From NCBI GenBank assembly GCA_017447815.1, contig JAFSMS010000053.1, positions 1 to 48,745 of the forward strand: 48,745 nucleotides of DNA, written 5' to 3'. The stretch comes from Bacteroidales bacterium (GTDB lineage Bacteria; Bacteroidota; Bacteroidia; Bacteroidales; UBA932). A model generated the notes under the pieces. It was not told the DNA's origin. It searched no databases and worked only from the letters and a program-made list of their open reading frames with translations. A program made the position numbers and the translations under genes. This document shows, piece by piece, positions 1-9,029 of this stretch (positions within the stretch are counted from its first letter, which is position 1; each line of letters begins with the position of its first letter).

Positions 1-105
1 ACAAAAAACAGCGATATTGACGACAAATCAACATAAATCAGCGATAAGTTAAATCCAGGTCAACTTTCTTCAGGGTTAAGACTTCAAAAAAGTCAACCTA
101 AATCA
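1..105. mobile_element. Probable insertion-sequence end (partial)
   Basis: This stretch is much lower in GC than the adjoining gene and contains short direct repeats. CAGCGATA occurs near 9 and 39, and a 14-base unit (A/G)TCAAC(A/C)TAAATCA occurs at 27-40 and 92-105. Read leftward from 105 it starts with TG, as many IS ends do. The SusC-like frame is lost exactly here, so the last three residues and the stop codon of that gene come from this sequence. Subterminal repeats resemble those of IS21-type elements, but no transposase is in the window and the family is a guess. Contigs often break in such repeats, so the window may begin inside one. Confidence 0.5.
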
Positions 106-2909
106 GGAAAATACATGGTGTCATCGTCATTCTCATTGAAGTACGTTCCGGTCATGGACACCTGGAACAGGGCGCCGCCGGTGAACTGCAGGTTCAGGTC
201 GAACCCGTTCCAGCCCATGTTGATGTTCAGGCCGTAGGTGAGTTCCGGACGGTTGCTCTTTCCGAAGATGCCGCGGTCCTGCCAGTCGATCTGGCCGTCG
301 CCGTTGAGGTCCTTATATTTGATGTCGCCGATATTGGGACGGGTGCCGTACCAGGCGCTGTTGTCAATCTCTTCCTCGCTCCGGTACAGGCCCTCGGCCT
401 GCCAGCCCCAATGGGAACCGTAGGTGGTTCCCGTCACCTTCTGCCACTCAGGGACATTGGGCTCGTCCAGGTACTTGAGCCAGCGGGTCTTGGAATAGGT
501 GAGCGTGGCGCCGATCTCATAGAAGAAAGGCTTTCCGCCCAAGTTGAAACGGTTCTTATGGGTGATGAGCACATCGATACCCTTGCTGTCGATGGAATTG
601 CCGTTCACATAGGTGGGATAATACCCGCCCATGGAAGAGGGATGGCCGCCGCCGTTCCAGGTAAGGATGTCATAGGTGTAATTGTAGAAGGCGTCGATTT
701 CGCCGCCCAGGAGGCCGCCCCACAGGGAGAAATCCGTGCCGATGTTGTACGACAGGGTCTTTTCCCAGGTCAGGTCCTTGTTGGGAATGCCGGAGGTGTA
801 GTAGGCCGGTACGGCTGCGCCGCCGGGATACACCACCTTGCCGCCGAGGGCATACTTGCTCAGGAACATGAAGGCGCTCACGCCGTCGTTGCCCAGCAAG
901 CCCACGGAAGCCCTGAGTTTCAGGTTGTCCAGCCAGTCGGCGCCCTGCATGAAGGACTCTTTCGAGAGATTCCAGCCCAGGGAGGCCGACGGGAAGAAGC
1001 CCCAGCGGGTCTTGGTCATCCCCGCGAATTTGTAGGAGCCGTCATATCGGCCGGTGAATTCGAAAAGGTACCTCTCGTCATAATTGTAACGCAGACGGCC
1101 CACATAACCGGCACTGCGGGAAGCGTTGCTGCTGCCGATGACCGGGCTGGCGGTAGGCGTACCGTTATTCAGTTCGGGAAGGAGGGCGAAGGGGACATTC
1201 TTGACGTAGGCGCTCAGGTTGTTGGTCTGGAAATCGCGGATCTCAGCCAGCACGAGTGCATCTACGTTGTGTTTGCCGAACGAGTTGGCGTAAGAGATGC
1301 TGGCCTGCCCGGTAAGGGTCTGGGTATAATAGGAACCCTCCCCTACCTTGTTGCCGTCCGACGCGCCGTTCACGTCCACCATGGGAGCCGTCCAGCCCCA
1401 GGTGCCGTCTTCCATGCGGCGGCGGACCACTACATAATATGGAGTGTCCAGATTCTTGCTGTAGGAATCCAGGTAATCGTAGGAGCCGCTCACCTTGGCC
1501 TGCAGGCCCTTCACCCAGGGAATCTCCCAGGTGAGGCTGGCGTTCACAATCCCCTCATAACTTCTGTGGCGCTTGTTGCCCGACTGGTACAGGGCGGCCA
1601 GAGGGCTGTTCGGGAAAGCCTGGTTGTCGGCGATGGCACCGGTATAGTAATCGCCGTACTTTTCCGGCAGGAAAGGATACATGCCGATCACCTGGTGCGC
1701 AATGGAGAACCAGCCCACTTCATAGCCGGCATCGCTGTCGGAGCCGCCGGAAAGGAAACGCGGCGTCTCGCGCCGGCCGATGACGGAACTGAGTCCGGCA
1801 TTGAAAACCAGATGTTTGGCAATGCGCGACTCGATGTTCGCACGCACATTGTAGCGGCGGTAATTGTATCCGTCGATATTACCCTTCTGCCCGAGGAAAC
1901 CGCCGGACACGAAGTAGCGGGTCTTGTCATTGCCGCCCTGCACCGTGATGTTGTGCTTGTTGGTGATACCGGTCCCGAAAACGCGCTTGGTATAGTCCAC
2001 ATTGTCCCAGCCGTCGGCGGGGTCGCCGTTGAGCATCGCATCCACATTGGCCTGCGTGTAATAAGGTACATACTCCTCCTCGGAAGCGATGGCGCCGCTG
2101 GAAAGTTGGTCCATCATCTGGGCCAGGTTGTAGTAATAGGCGAACTGCGGGCCGTTCATGAACTTGGGGAAGTTGGCGTTCATGGAAGCGCCCACCGAGC
2201 CGTTGTAGGTGATGCGGGTGTCGCCCTTGTCGCCTTTCTTGGTGGTGATGATAATCACGCCGCCGGCTGCCTTCAGGCCATAAACGGCGGCCGAGGCGCC
2301 GTCCTTCAGCACGGAGATGCTCTCGATGTCGGCCGGGTCGATGTCGTTGATGTTGTCCACGGGGAAACCGTCCACCACGTAGGCCACGCCGTACACGGAG
2401 CCGCGGATGCGCAGCGACGCCTGGTCCAGGCCCGGTTCACCGGATTCCTGCACGGAGGAGATACCGGAAAGTTTACCGGCCAGCACCTGCGACACGTTGG
2501 TGGAAGGGGCCTTGAGGAGTTCATCGCCCTTGATGGCGCTCACGGCGGCCGTCAGGGTCTCCTTCTTGGCCGTACCATAGCCCACCACCACAACGTCCTC
2601 CAGGTAAAGGGCGTCTTCCTGCAGGGTGACATTCAGGCTCTGCTGTCCCCTGTAATTGCGCTCTTCGGTAGCCAGACCCAGGCAGGAGAATTCCAGCACG
2701 TCTCCCTGCTTCACGCGCAGGGAATACGTACCGTCCGAGGCCGTCATGGTGCCGTTGGTGGTTCCTTTCACCAGCACCGTCACGCCTGCGAGGGGCTTGC
2801 CTTCCGCATCGGTCACCTTGCCGCGGACCTGCGTCTGGGCGAAGGCCACTCCTTGCAGCAGGAACAGTCCTGCCACCAGGGAAGTCAAAAGACGGGATAA
2901 GACATTCAT
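93..2909 (-). CDS. SusC-like TonB-dependent outer membrane receptor, C-terminally truncated
   Basis: The product would import oligosaccharides across the outer membrane with a SusD-type lipoprotein, powered by TonB. Residues 1-24 are a signal peptide ending AFAQ. A carboxypeptidase-regulatory-like beta domain follows (about 28-100), then a TonB-box-like VVVVGYG at 106-112, a plug domain to about residue 227 ending GGVIIITTKKG, and a beta-barrel with many aromatic strands. At 938 residues it is shorter than usual SusC proteins of about 1000-1100. It stops at a position normally followed by the last barrel strands, and its final residues are encoded by the low-GC sequence at 1-105. It lies 12 bases downstream of the epimerase gene and probably shares its promoter. 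The expected SusD gene would lie left of the window. It is probably non-functional as it stands. Confidence 0.88.
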   Translation of the reverse strand: MNVLSRLLTSLVAGLFLLQGVAFAQTQVRGKVTDAEGKPLAGVTVLVKGTTNGTMTASDGTYSLRVKQGDVLEFSCLGLATEERNYRGQQSLNVTLQEDALYLEDVVVVGYGTAKKETLTAAVSAIKGDELLKAPSTNVSQVLAGKLSGISSVQESGEPGLDQASLRIRGSVYGVAYVVDGFPVDNINDIDPADIESISVLKDGASAAVYGLKAAGGVIIITTKKGDKGDTRITYNGSVGASMNANFPKFMNGPQFAYYYNLAQMMDQLSSGAIASEEEYVPYYTQANVDAMLNGDPADGWDNVDYTKRVFGTGITNKHNITVQGGNDKTRYFVSGGFLGQKGNIDGYNYRRYNVRANIESRIAKHLVFNAGLSSVIGRRETPRFLSGGSDSDAGYEVGWFSIAHQVIGMYPFLPEKYGDYYTGAIADNQAFPNSPLAALYQSGNKRHRSYEGIVNASLTWEIPWVKGLQAKVSGSYDYLDSYSKNLDTPYYVVVRRRMEDGTWGWTAPMVDVNGASDGNKVGEGSYYTQTLTGQASISYANSFGKHNVDALVLAEIRDFQTNNLSAYVKNVPFALLPELNNGTPTASPVIGSSNASRSAGYVGRLRYNYDERYLFEFTGRYDGSYKFAGMTKTRWGFFPSASLGWNLSKESFMQGADWLDNLKLRASVGLLGNDGVSAFMFLSKYALGGKVVYPGGAAVPAYYTSGIPNKDLTWEKTLSYNIGTDFSLWGGLLGGEIDAFYNYTYDILTWNGGGHPSSMGGYYPTYVNGNSIDSKGIDVLITHKNRFNLGGKPFFYEIGATLTYSKTRWLKYLDEPNVPEWQKVTGTTYGSHWGWQAEGLYRSEEEIDNSAWYGTRPNIGDIKYKDLNGDGQIDWQDRGIFGKSNRPELTYGLNINMGWNGFDLNLQFTGGALFQVSMTGTYFNENDDDTMYFPDLG

Positions 2910-2921
2910 AGTATGATTCGA

Positions 2922-4106
2922 TTATTGTTTGTCTGCGATTTCCTGCAAAATGGTGCCGATCTGATACAGGCCTCTGGGCACATGGAAGCAGCCTTTCCAC
3001 TTGCCGCCCTTGAGCGGAAGCAGCACTTCTCCCCTGCGGTTGAGGTAACCGTACCATTCGGGATATTCCTGATCCTTGAAATGCGTCCAGAGATAGTCGT
3101 CCAGTTTCAGGAACCACTCCAACGCCTTTTCGTTACCGGTGAGCCGGTAGCCCTTGATCATGGCAATCGCGCTCTCGAAATGGACCCACCAGAGTTTCTG
3201 GTCCCACTCCAGTTCCTGGGTGGGATAGCCCTTGCGGTCCATGAAGTAGAAAATGCCGCCGTACTCCTTGTCCCAGCCGTAGTCTATCACGCGGAGGGCG
3301 ATCTCCATGCTCTTGTCGATGATGTCCTGCCGGTGCAGCCGGATGCCCAGGTTCATCATGAACCAGAGGGCTTCCAAGTCGTGTCCGGGGTTCACCCTAC
3401 GTCCTTCGAAGCAATCGACCAGCGATCCGTCCGGGGCCAGGTTTTCCACCATCACGCCCAGGTCCGGCTGGTAAAACACGTCGAACACCTCGTGCAGGGC
3501 TTCCTCGATGGTCTTGTCCAGCAGACTCTTGTCCTCGATGATGGGCTCCACTTCCAGCGCCATGTTGCAGATGATCATGGGCAGGGCGAAGTCCTTCATC
3601 GGGCGGGTTCCGGGAACCGCCTTGCTCCACTTGCCCTTGGGGTTGGAACGGCGGTCCAGGATGCGCTGGAACACCTTGCGCGCCACATCGGCATAATGCT
3701 CGCTGCCGGTAGCCACCGCCAGTTGGGCAAAGGCCATGCAGGCGAAGGTGTTGGAGAAAATGTTATACGGGGCGATGATGGGTTTTCCCTCGCGCGTGAG
3801 GGAAAAATAAAAGTCATAATTGCCGTCGTGGCCGTACTTTTCCAGGAAATCGGCGCCCTGGAGGGCACAGGCAAGCCAGGCCGGATTTTTCTCCACCTTA
3901 TTATATAACATGGCGAACATCCACACTTCACGTCCCTGAAGCCATACGAACTTATCGGTATCGAAAACGCTGCCGTCTCGGTTCAGGCAAGTGAAGTAGC
4001 CGCCGAATTCGAGGTCCTGCGACTTGTCCAACCAGAACGGTAATACGTTGTTATACAACTCATTACGATACTTTTTTGCCAGCGCTGCAAATTCTTCTTT
4101 TCTCAT
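2922..4106 (-). CDS. AGE-family epimerase (N-acylglucosamine 2-epimerase-like)
   Basis: This 394-residue cytoplasmic protein belongs to the AGE/renin-binding-protein family, (alpha/alpha)6-barrel enzymes that epimerise sugars at C2, such as ManNAc to GlcNAc. Family signatures are visible: FVWLQGREVWM near 53-63, GHDLEAL at 241-247 with H242 and E245, H309 in WWVHFESA, and KGCFHVPR at 371-378 with H375. The FHVPR ending favours the N-acylglucosamine 2-epimerase branch over cellobiose 2-epimerase, but mannose or disaccharide substrates remain possible. It is the first gene of a leftward unit with the SusC-like receptor, driven by a canonical promoter at 4150-4181, and diverges from the ROK regulator. 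No N-acetylneuraminate lyase is nearby. Confidence 0.85.
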   Translation of the reverse strand: MRKEEFAALAKKYRNELYNNVLPFWLDKSQDLEFGGYFTCLNRDGSVFDTDKFVWLQGREVWMFAMLYNKVEKNPAWLACALQGADFLEKYGHDGNYDFYFSLTREGKPIIAPYNIFSNTFACMAFAQLAVATGSEHYADVARKVFQRILDRRSNPKGKWSKAVPGTRPMKDFALPMIICNMALEVEPIIEDKSLLDKTIEEALHEVFDVFYQPDLGVMVENLAPDGSLVDCFEGRRVNPGHDLEALWFMMNLGIRLHRQDIIDKSMEIALRVIDYGWDKEYGGIFYFMDRKGYPTQELEWDQKLWWVHFESAIAMIKGYRLTGNEKALEWFLKLDDYLWTHFKDQEYPEWYGYLNRRGEVLLPLKGGKWKGCFHVPRGLYQIGTILQEIADKQ

Positions 4107-4149
4107 AGGTATTCGATTATAGTTACAAAATTTATCTATTAATGGCTTT

Positions 4150-4181
4150 CAAATATACAGAAACAATTTAATACTTCCAAA
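4150..4181 (-). promoter_or_regulatory. Promoter of the epimerase-susC unit
   Basis: Read leftward, the sequence is TTTG (4178-4181), 20 bases, then TATATTTG (4150-4157). This matches the Bacteroidetes primary sigma factor consensus exactly. Transcription would start near 4143, leaving a 5' leader of about 37 bases. Confidence 0.8.
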
Positions 4182-4238
4182 CTTTTTATCAAATTGTTAA
4201 AAACTATTAACGCAATTATAACGCTATTCGCAAAAGTG

Positions 4239-4270
4239 TTTGGATTTATGCACGATTGTATTTATTTTTG
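4239..4270 (+). promoter_or_regulatory. Promoter of the ROK-MFS operon
   Basis: TTTG at 4239-4242, a 20-base spacer, then TATTTTTG at 4263-4270 match the Bacteroidetes consensus. The predicted start point is within a base or two of the ROK start codon at 4276, so the mRNA may be leaderless. It diverges from the promoter at 4150-4181; the 57 bases between them could hold an operator. Confidence 0.75.
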
Positions 4271-4275
4271 TATCC

Positions 4276-5478
4276 ATGAGTACATTCCTCAACGATATCA
4301 ACGGGCATTATGCCGCAGAAAAAAAAGCCATCCTCGCCCTTTGCGACAAAGGAACGGCTTTCAGCCTGGCCGACCTTGCCAAAGAACTGGGAACCAGCAT
4401 CCCTAAAATTTCCCGCATCGTCGGACAACTGTTGGAAGACGGCTACCTGGCCGATCTGGGCAAGCAGGAATCGGGCGGCGGCCGCAGGCCCAGCCTCTAC
4501 GGGCTCAATCCGGAGACCGGGTCGTTCGTCGGCGTTGAGGTGAACCGCGACTCCCTGATGGTGGCCGTCTCCAATTTCTCCGGCCGTGTCACCCATCTGA
4601 TCGAAGACATCCCCTTTGTGCTGCGCAACACGGAAGAATCCGTTGCCGCCCTCTGCGCCCTGGTTCAGCAACAACTGGCCGAAGCCGGCGTCCCGGAAGC
4701 GCTCATCCGCGGGTACGGCGTAAGCCTCACAGGCCGGGTGAACCACCGGACCGGATACAGTTACTCGTTCTTCATCGGCGAAGAGAAGCCCATCTCCCGC
4801 CTGCTGGAAGAGGGTTTCGGGCAGCCCGTCCTGGTAGAGAACGACTCCCGCGCCATGGCTTATGGCGAGTATATGAACAGTTTCCGCGGAACCCGGGGAG
4901 ACATCCTTTTCCTCAACCTCGGATGGGGCCTGGGAATGGGCATGGTCCTGGACGGAAAACTCTATTACGGGAAGTCGGGCTTTTCCGGAGAAGTCGGCCA
5001 TTTTCCCCTTTTGAACAACAACCGGGTCTGCCAGTGCGGAAAAGTGGGCTGCCTGGAAACCGGGGCCTCCGGAAGCGCCCTGCACAGCATCGTCCTGGAA
5101 AAACTCAAGTCCGGACAGTCTTCCCTTCTGTCCAAAGCCTATGCCGCCGGAAAGGATATCACCCTGAAAGATATCCTGGACGCCGTCCAGCGGGAAGACG
5201 TCCTGTGCATCGAGAGCGTCGAGCAGGTGGGCGCCACCCTGGGCCAGGCCGTCGCCGGCCTCATCAATATCTTCAATCCGGACATCGTGGTCATCGGCGG
5301 CAGGCTTTCCGTCACCGAGCACTATTTCATGCCGCCGCTGCGCAGCGCCGTGAACAAACTGTCCCTCAACCTGGTGAACAGCGACACGGTGATCAAGGTG
5401 GCCCGGCTGGGAAAAAGCGCCGGAGCCGTAGGAGCCAGCCTGCTCATCAAGAACCAGTTGCTGCAAGAAATCATATGA
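4276..5478 (+). CDS. ROK-family transcriptional regulator
   Basis: This 400-residue protein has an N-terminal winged-helix DNA-binding part (about 8-65, with FSLADLAKELGTSIPKIS as the likely helix-turn-helix). A ROK/NagC-type sugar-kinase-like domain follows from about residue 75. The zinc-site signature is present: EVGHFP followed by CQCGKVGCLE. Family members sense sugars or sugar phosphates and repress catabolic genes; some are kinases. The start at 4276 is preferred to an upstream ATG at 4240 because the family N-terminus begins here and the promoter -7 box lies between the two. It leads an operon with the next three genes and diverges from the epimerase, so it probably controls both directions. 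Confidence 0.88.
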   Translation: MSTFLNDINGHYAAEKKAILALCDKGTAFSLADLAKELGTSIPKISRIVGQLLEDGYLADLGKQESGGGRRPSLYGLNPETGSFVGVEVNRDSLMVAVSNFSGRVTHLIEDIPFVLRNTEESVAALCALVQQQLAEAGVPEALIRGYGVSLTGRVNHRTGYSYSFFIGEEKPISRLLEEGFGQPVLVENDSRAMAYGEYMNSFRGTRGDILFLNLGWGLGMGMVLDGKLYYGKSGFSGEVGHFPLLNNNRVCQCGKVGCLETGASGSALHSIVLEKLKSGQSSLLSKAYAAGKDITLKDILDAVQREDVLCIESVEQVGATLGQAVAGLINIFNPDIVVIGGRLSVTEHYFMPPLRSAVNKLSLNLVNSDTVIKVARLGKSAGAVGASLLIKNQLLQEII

Positions 5479-6611
5479 TGAAAAAGTTTCTCCTTACCCT
5501 CGCCGCCCTGCTGCCGGCCCTGTCGGCCGGGGCACAGACCGGCATCCTGGACTTCCACCCGAAGGAAGAGGTGGTTCCGCTGCTGGAGGCGGCCCGTTCC
5601 AGGGCGGTGGTCTGGGGGCAGGGCGCAGCCGCACCGGCCCTCACGCTGCTGCACTTTTCCGACCTGCACGGAGACAGCGAGAATCTCGCCCGCATCGCGC
5701 AGTTCAAGGAAGCGTACAGCGCCTGGATCGAAGACGCCATCCACGTGGGGGATGCCGTTGCCTGCTACTGGGACGACCCCAATCCCTGGGACCAGGTGCC
5801 GTCGGCCCACACCATCCTGAACGCGGTGGGGAACCATGACTGCTGGAAAGGGCACCTGCTCTGGTCACAGACGCCGCTCCCCTACGATGCCACCCAGGCC
5901 GATGCCTATTCCCTCATCATGACGGGAAAAGACAGCGCCCGTCCTTTCATCCGTTCCTGGGGCGTGGTGCAGCCGGAAGGCTTCGACCGTCCTTCCAGCC
6001 CCCATTACAAGGCCTGCTACTACTACAAAGATTACCCGGACCAGACGGTGCGGCTCATCGTCCTGGACTGCATGCATTACGGCGACATCCAGCACGAGTG
6101 GTTCCAAGCCACGCTGAAACAGGCGCTTGGGGCCGGCCTGACCGTGATCGCCGCCCAGCATTACCCGGCCCAGAGCGGCCTGGATGCCATTCCCGGCGGC
6201 TTTTCCGAACGTGACGAAGTGCTGGGGCCCGAGCCTTCCCCCGCCCCGGACAGCCAAATGGAAAGAATGCCCGACAGGGCTTTCACCGCCATCGACGAGT
6301 TCATGGCCGAAGGCGGCACCTTCGCCTGCTGGCTCAGCGGCCACACCCACCTGGATTTCGTCGGCCATGTGCCCGGCCACTCCCGCCAATTGCAGATTAT
6401 CGCCGACAAAGCCGGATTCAAGGACGACTACATGCAGGAGGCCCGCCCGCGCGGGACCCGCTTCCAGGACGCATTCAACCTGGTCACCGTCAATCCGGGA
6501 CGCTCCCTGCTGGTGATCCAGCGCATCGGCTGCAACCGGGACCAGTACCTGCGCCCGAAAACCCTGTTCTGCTACGATTATAAAAACGGAACCGTCCTCG
6601 TCAACGAATAA
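5475..6611 (+). CDS. Secreted metallophosphoesterase
   Basis: This 378-residue protein has a cleavable signal peptide (MMKKFLLTLAALLPALSAGAQ), so it acts in the periplasm or outside. The calcineurin-like dinuclear metal motifs are in order: FSDLHGD, HVGDAV, VGNHDCW, then AAQHYP and SGHTHLDF. The substrate is unknown; family members hydrolyse phosphomono- or diesters. The start overlaps the ROK stop codon as ATGA (5475-5478), with a second ATG at 5478, so translation is probably coupled. The context suggests it removes phosphate from a phosphorylated glycan or sugar before uptake, which is inference. Confidence 0.85.
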   Translation: MMKKFLLTLAALLPALSAGAQTGILDFHPKEEVVPLLEAARSRAVVWGQGAAAPALTLLHFSDLHGDSENLARIAQFKEAYSAWIEDAIHVGDAVACYWDDPNPWDQVPSAHTILNAVGNHDCWKGHLLWSQTPLPYDATQADAYSLIMTGKDSARPFIRSWGVVQPEGFDRPSSPHYKACYYYKDYPDQTVRLIVLDCMHYGDIQHEWFQATLKQALGAGLTVIAAQHYPAQSGLDAIPGGFSERDEVLGPEPSPAPDSQMERMPDRAFTAIDEFMAEGGTFACWLSGHTHLDFVGHVPGHSRQLQIIADKAGFKDDYMQEARPRGTRFQDAFNLVTVNPGRSLLVIQRIGCNRDQYLRPKTLFCYDYKNGTVLVNE

Positions 6612-6623
6612 AAACCGCATATT

Positions 6624-7709
6624 ATGGAAAACAGAAGATCTTTCTTAAAAAAAGGAGCCATGGCGGCCGCGGCCGCTCCCCTGCTGGCATCGGCCTGCAC
6701 CAGTGAAAAGAAGGCCGACAAATACGGCATCGAACTGGACCCTTCGGTCCAGTCGCAACTCATCGTCCCCAAAGCCAACGCCCTGCCCATCACCGGCACC
6801 TTCCTGGATGAGATTTCCCATGACATCCCGCACCAGAACTGGGGCGAAGCCGAATGGGACCGCGATTTCCGTTACATGAAGGCCATCGGCATCGACACGG
6901 TCATCGACATCCGCTGCGGCTACCGCAAGTTCATCACCTATCCCTCCCCTTACCTCCTGAAGAAAGGCTGCTACATGCCTTCGACCGACCTTATCGACAT
7001 GTTCTGCCGCCTGGCCCAGAAATACGGCATGAAATTCATGCTGGGCCTGTACGATTCCGGCAAATACTGGGACACCGGCGACATGAGTTATGAGGTGGAA
7101 GCCAACAAATACGTGATCGACGAAGTGTGGGAGCGCTACGGCTCCAAGTACAAGAGTTTCGGCGGCTGGTACATTTCCGGAGAGATTTCCCGCGCCACCA
7201 AGGGGGCCATCGAGAGTTTCCGCACCATGGGACGCCAGTGCAAGGAAGTATCCGGCGGGCTTCCCACCTTCATCTCTCCCTGGATCGACGGCAAAAAAGC
7301 GGTCATGGGCACCGGCAAGATGACCAATGAGCAGGCTGTTTCCGTCGCCCAGCACGAGAAGGAGTGGAACGAAATTTTCGACGGCATCCATGAGTTCGTG
7401 GACGCCTGCGCCTTCCAGGACGGCCATATCGACTACGACGAACTGGACGCCTTCTTCTCCGTCAACAAGAAACTGGCCGACCGCTACGGCATGCAGTGCT
7501 GGACCAATGCCGAAACCTTCGACCGTGACATGCCCATCCACTTCTTCCCGCTCAAGTTCGACAAACTGCGCATGAAACTGGAAGCGGCCAAACGCTGCGG
7601 CTACGACAAGGCCATCACCTTCGAATTCAGCCATTTCATGAGCCCGCAGAGCGCATATCTGCAGGCCGGACACCTGTATGACCGTTATAAAGAATACTTT
7701 CAGTTATGA
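6624..7709 (+). CDS. DUF4434-type TIM-barrel lipoprotein
   Basis: This 361-residue protein starts with RRSFLKKG, a possible twin-arginine motif, followed by a hydrophobic stretch and a lipobox LLASAC with the cysteine near residue 25. It is probably an exported lipoprotein. The rest resembles DUF4434 proteins, glycoside-hydrolase-like barrels found in Bacteroidetes sugar loci. A possible active-site acid is the Glu in GGWYISGEISR. No substrate has been assigned from sequence. It lies 12 bases after the phosphoesterase and overlaps the MFS start by four bases, so it is in the same operon. Confidence 0.75.
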   Translation: MENRRSFLKKGAMAAAAAPLLASACTSEKKADKYGIELDPSVQSQLIVPKANALPITGTFLDEISHDIPHQNWGEAEWDRDFRYMKAIGIDTVIDIRCGYRKFITYPSPYLLKKGCYMPSTDLIDMFCRLAQKYGMKFMLGLYDSGKYWDTGDMSYEVEANKYVIDEVWERYGSKYKSFGGWYISGEISRATKGAIESFRTMGRQCKEVSGGLPTFISPWIDGKKAVMGTGKMTNEQAVSVAQHEKEWNEIFDGIHEFVDACAFQDGHIDYDELDAFFSVNKKLADRYGMQCWTNAETFDRDMPIHFFPLKFDKLRMKLEAAKRCGYDKAITFEFSHFMSPQSAYLQAGHLYDRYKEYFQL

Positions 7710-9022
7710 ATAACACCCTGTCCCAAGGCCGTGTCCTGTTTGTCGCCTGCGTAGCCGCCCTCGGCGGCATCCTGTTCGGGTACGACACGGCCGTCATCTC
7801 CGGAACAACCCGCATCGTGGCCGACCAGTTCGCTCTCACGGAAATGTCCAAAGGCTGGTATGTAGGCTGCGCCCTCATCGGCTCCATTCTGGGAGTAGCC
7901 GTCGCCGGCATGCTGAGCGACTTTCTGGGTAGGAAAAAGACCATGCTCATATCGGCCTTGATGTTCAGCATCTCCGCCATCGGCTGCGCCGTCTGCGGTG
8001 ATTTTACGCAACTGGTGATCTACCGCATCATCGGCGGTTTCGGCATCGGCGTCGTATCCATCGTTTCTCCGGTCTATATCTCCGAGGTATCGCCCGCCGA
8101 AAAACGCGGAACCATGGTTTCCCTGTACCAGTTGGCCGTCACCATCGGTTTCCTGCTGGCCTATCTGATGAATTATCTGGTCCTGAAAGGAGCCGACACC
8201 GCCTCCGCCGACCCGGCGCTGGGCGCACGGATGTTCAACAGCGAATACTGGAGGGGCATGCTGGGGCTGGAAACCATTCCGGACCTGCTGTTTCTCGTCT
8301 TGATTTTCTTTATTCCGGAAAGTCCCCGCTGGCTTGCCGTACGCGGACAGCGGCAGGATAACAGCGAGGAATGGAGGGCCCTGCGCGAACCCGGCATCCG
8401 CAAAGCCGTGCTGGTGGGCAGCGCCATCGCCATCCTGGGCCAGTTCATGGGCGTCAATGCCGTCCTGTACTACGGGCCCGAGATTTTCCAGGATGCCGGC
8501 CTTTCCAGCGAAGGGTCCATGTTCTCGACGGTTCTGGTCGGTGTGGTGAACATGCTCACGACGGTGATCGCACTGCTGATCATCGACAAAGTGGGCCGGA
8601 AACAACTGGTCTGGTGGGGCGTAGGCGGCATGATTGTATGCCTGGTCGCCATCGGCACCTACTTTGCCTGGGGCGAAGCGCTGGGCCTTGGAACCGCTTT
8701 CCTGCTCACCTTCTTCCTGCTGTACGTTTTCTGTACCGCCATCAGCATCAGCGCCGTGGTGTTTGTACTCCTGAGCGAAATGTATCCCAACCGGGTGCGC
8801 GGCCTTGCGATGTCCATCGCCGGACTGGCCCTGTGGGTGGGCACTTACCTGATCGGCCAACTTACGCCCTGGATGCTCGGAAACCTGACGCCTGCCGGCA
8901 CTTTCTTCCTATTCGCCTTCATGTGCCTTCCCTATCTCTATATCATGTGGAAGCACATTCCGGAGACGACGGGAAAGACGCTGGAAGAAATCGAAAACCA
9001 CTGGAAGCAGTACAACAAATAG
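7706..9022 (+). CDS. MFS sugar transporter (sugar porter family)
   Basis: This 438-residue inner membrane protein is predicted to have 12 transmembrane helices and to be a proton-coupled sugar symporter. Sugar-porter signatures are clear: GGILFGYDTAVISG in helix 1, DFLGRKK after helix 2, PESPRWL after helix 6, GRKQ in the second half, and PETTGKTLEEIE at the C-terminus. The loop between PESPRWL and helix 7 is about 18 residues, roughly 25 shorter than usual, so part of the intracellular helical domain seems missing while the frame stays open. It starts by an ATGA overlap with the DUF4434 gene and is the last gene of the ROK operon. It ends seven bases from the converging SGNH gene. Confidence 0.88.
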   Translation: MNNTLSQGRVLFVACVAALGGILFGYDTAVISGTTRIVADQFALTEMSKGWYVGCALIGSILGVAVAGMLSDFLGRKKTMLISALMFSISAIGCAVCGDFTQLVIYRIIGGFGIGVVSIVSPVYISEVSPAEKRGTMVSLYQLAVTIGFLLAYLMNYLVLKGADTASADPALGARMFNSEYWRGMLGLETIPDLLFLVLIFFIPESPRWLAVRGQRQDNSEEWRALREPGIRKAVLVGSAIAILGQFMGVNAVLYYGPEIFQDAGLSSEGSMFSTVLVGVVNMLTTVIALLIIDKVGRKQLVWWGVGGMIVCLVAIGTYFAWGEALGLGTAFLLTFFLLYVFCTAISISAVVFVLLSEMYPNRVRGLAMSIAGLALWVGTYLIGQLTPWMLGNLTPAGTFFLFAFMCLPYLYIMWKHIPETTGKTLEEIENHWKQYNK

Positions 9023-9029
9023 CCTGATT

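Noticed and set aside
411-2900. A long open frame of over 800 codons on the + strand opposite the SusC-like gene
   Set aside because: It lies wholly antisense to a gene with clear domains. High GC removes stop codons, and its translation shows no recognisable domain.
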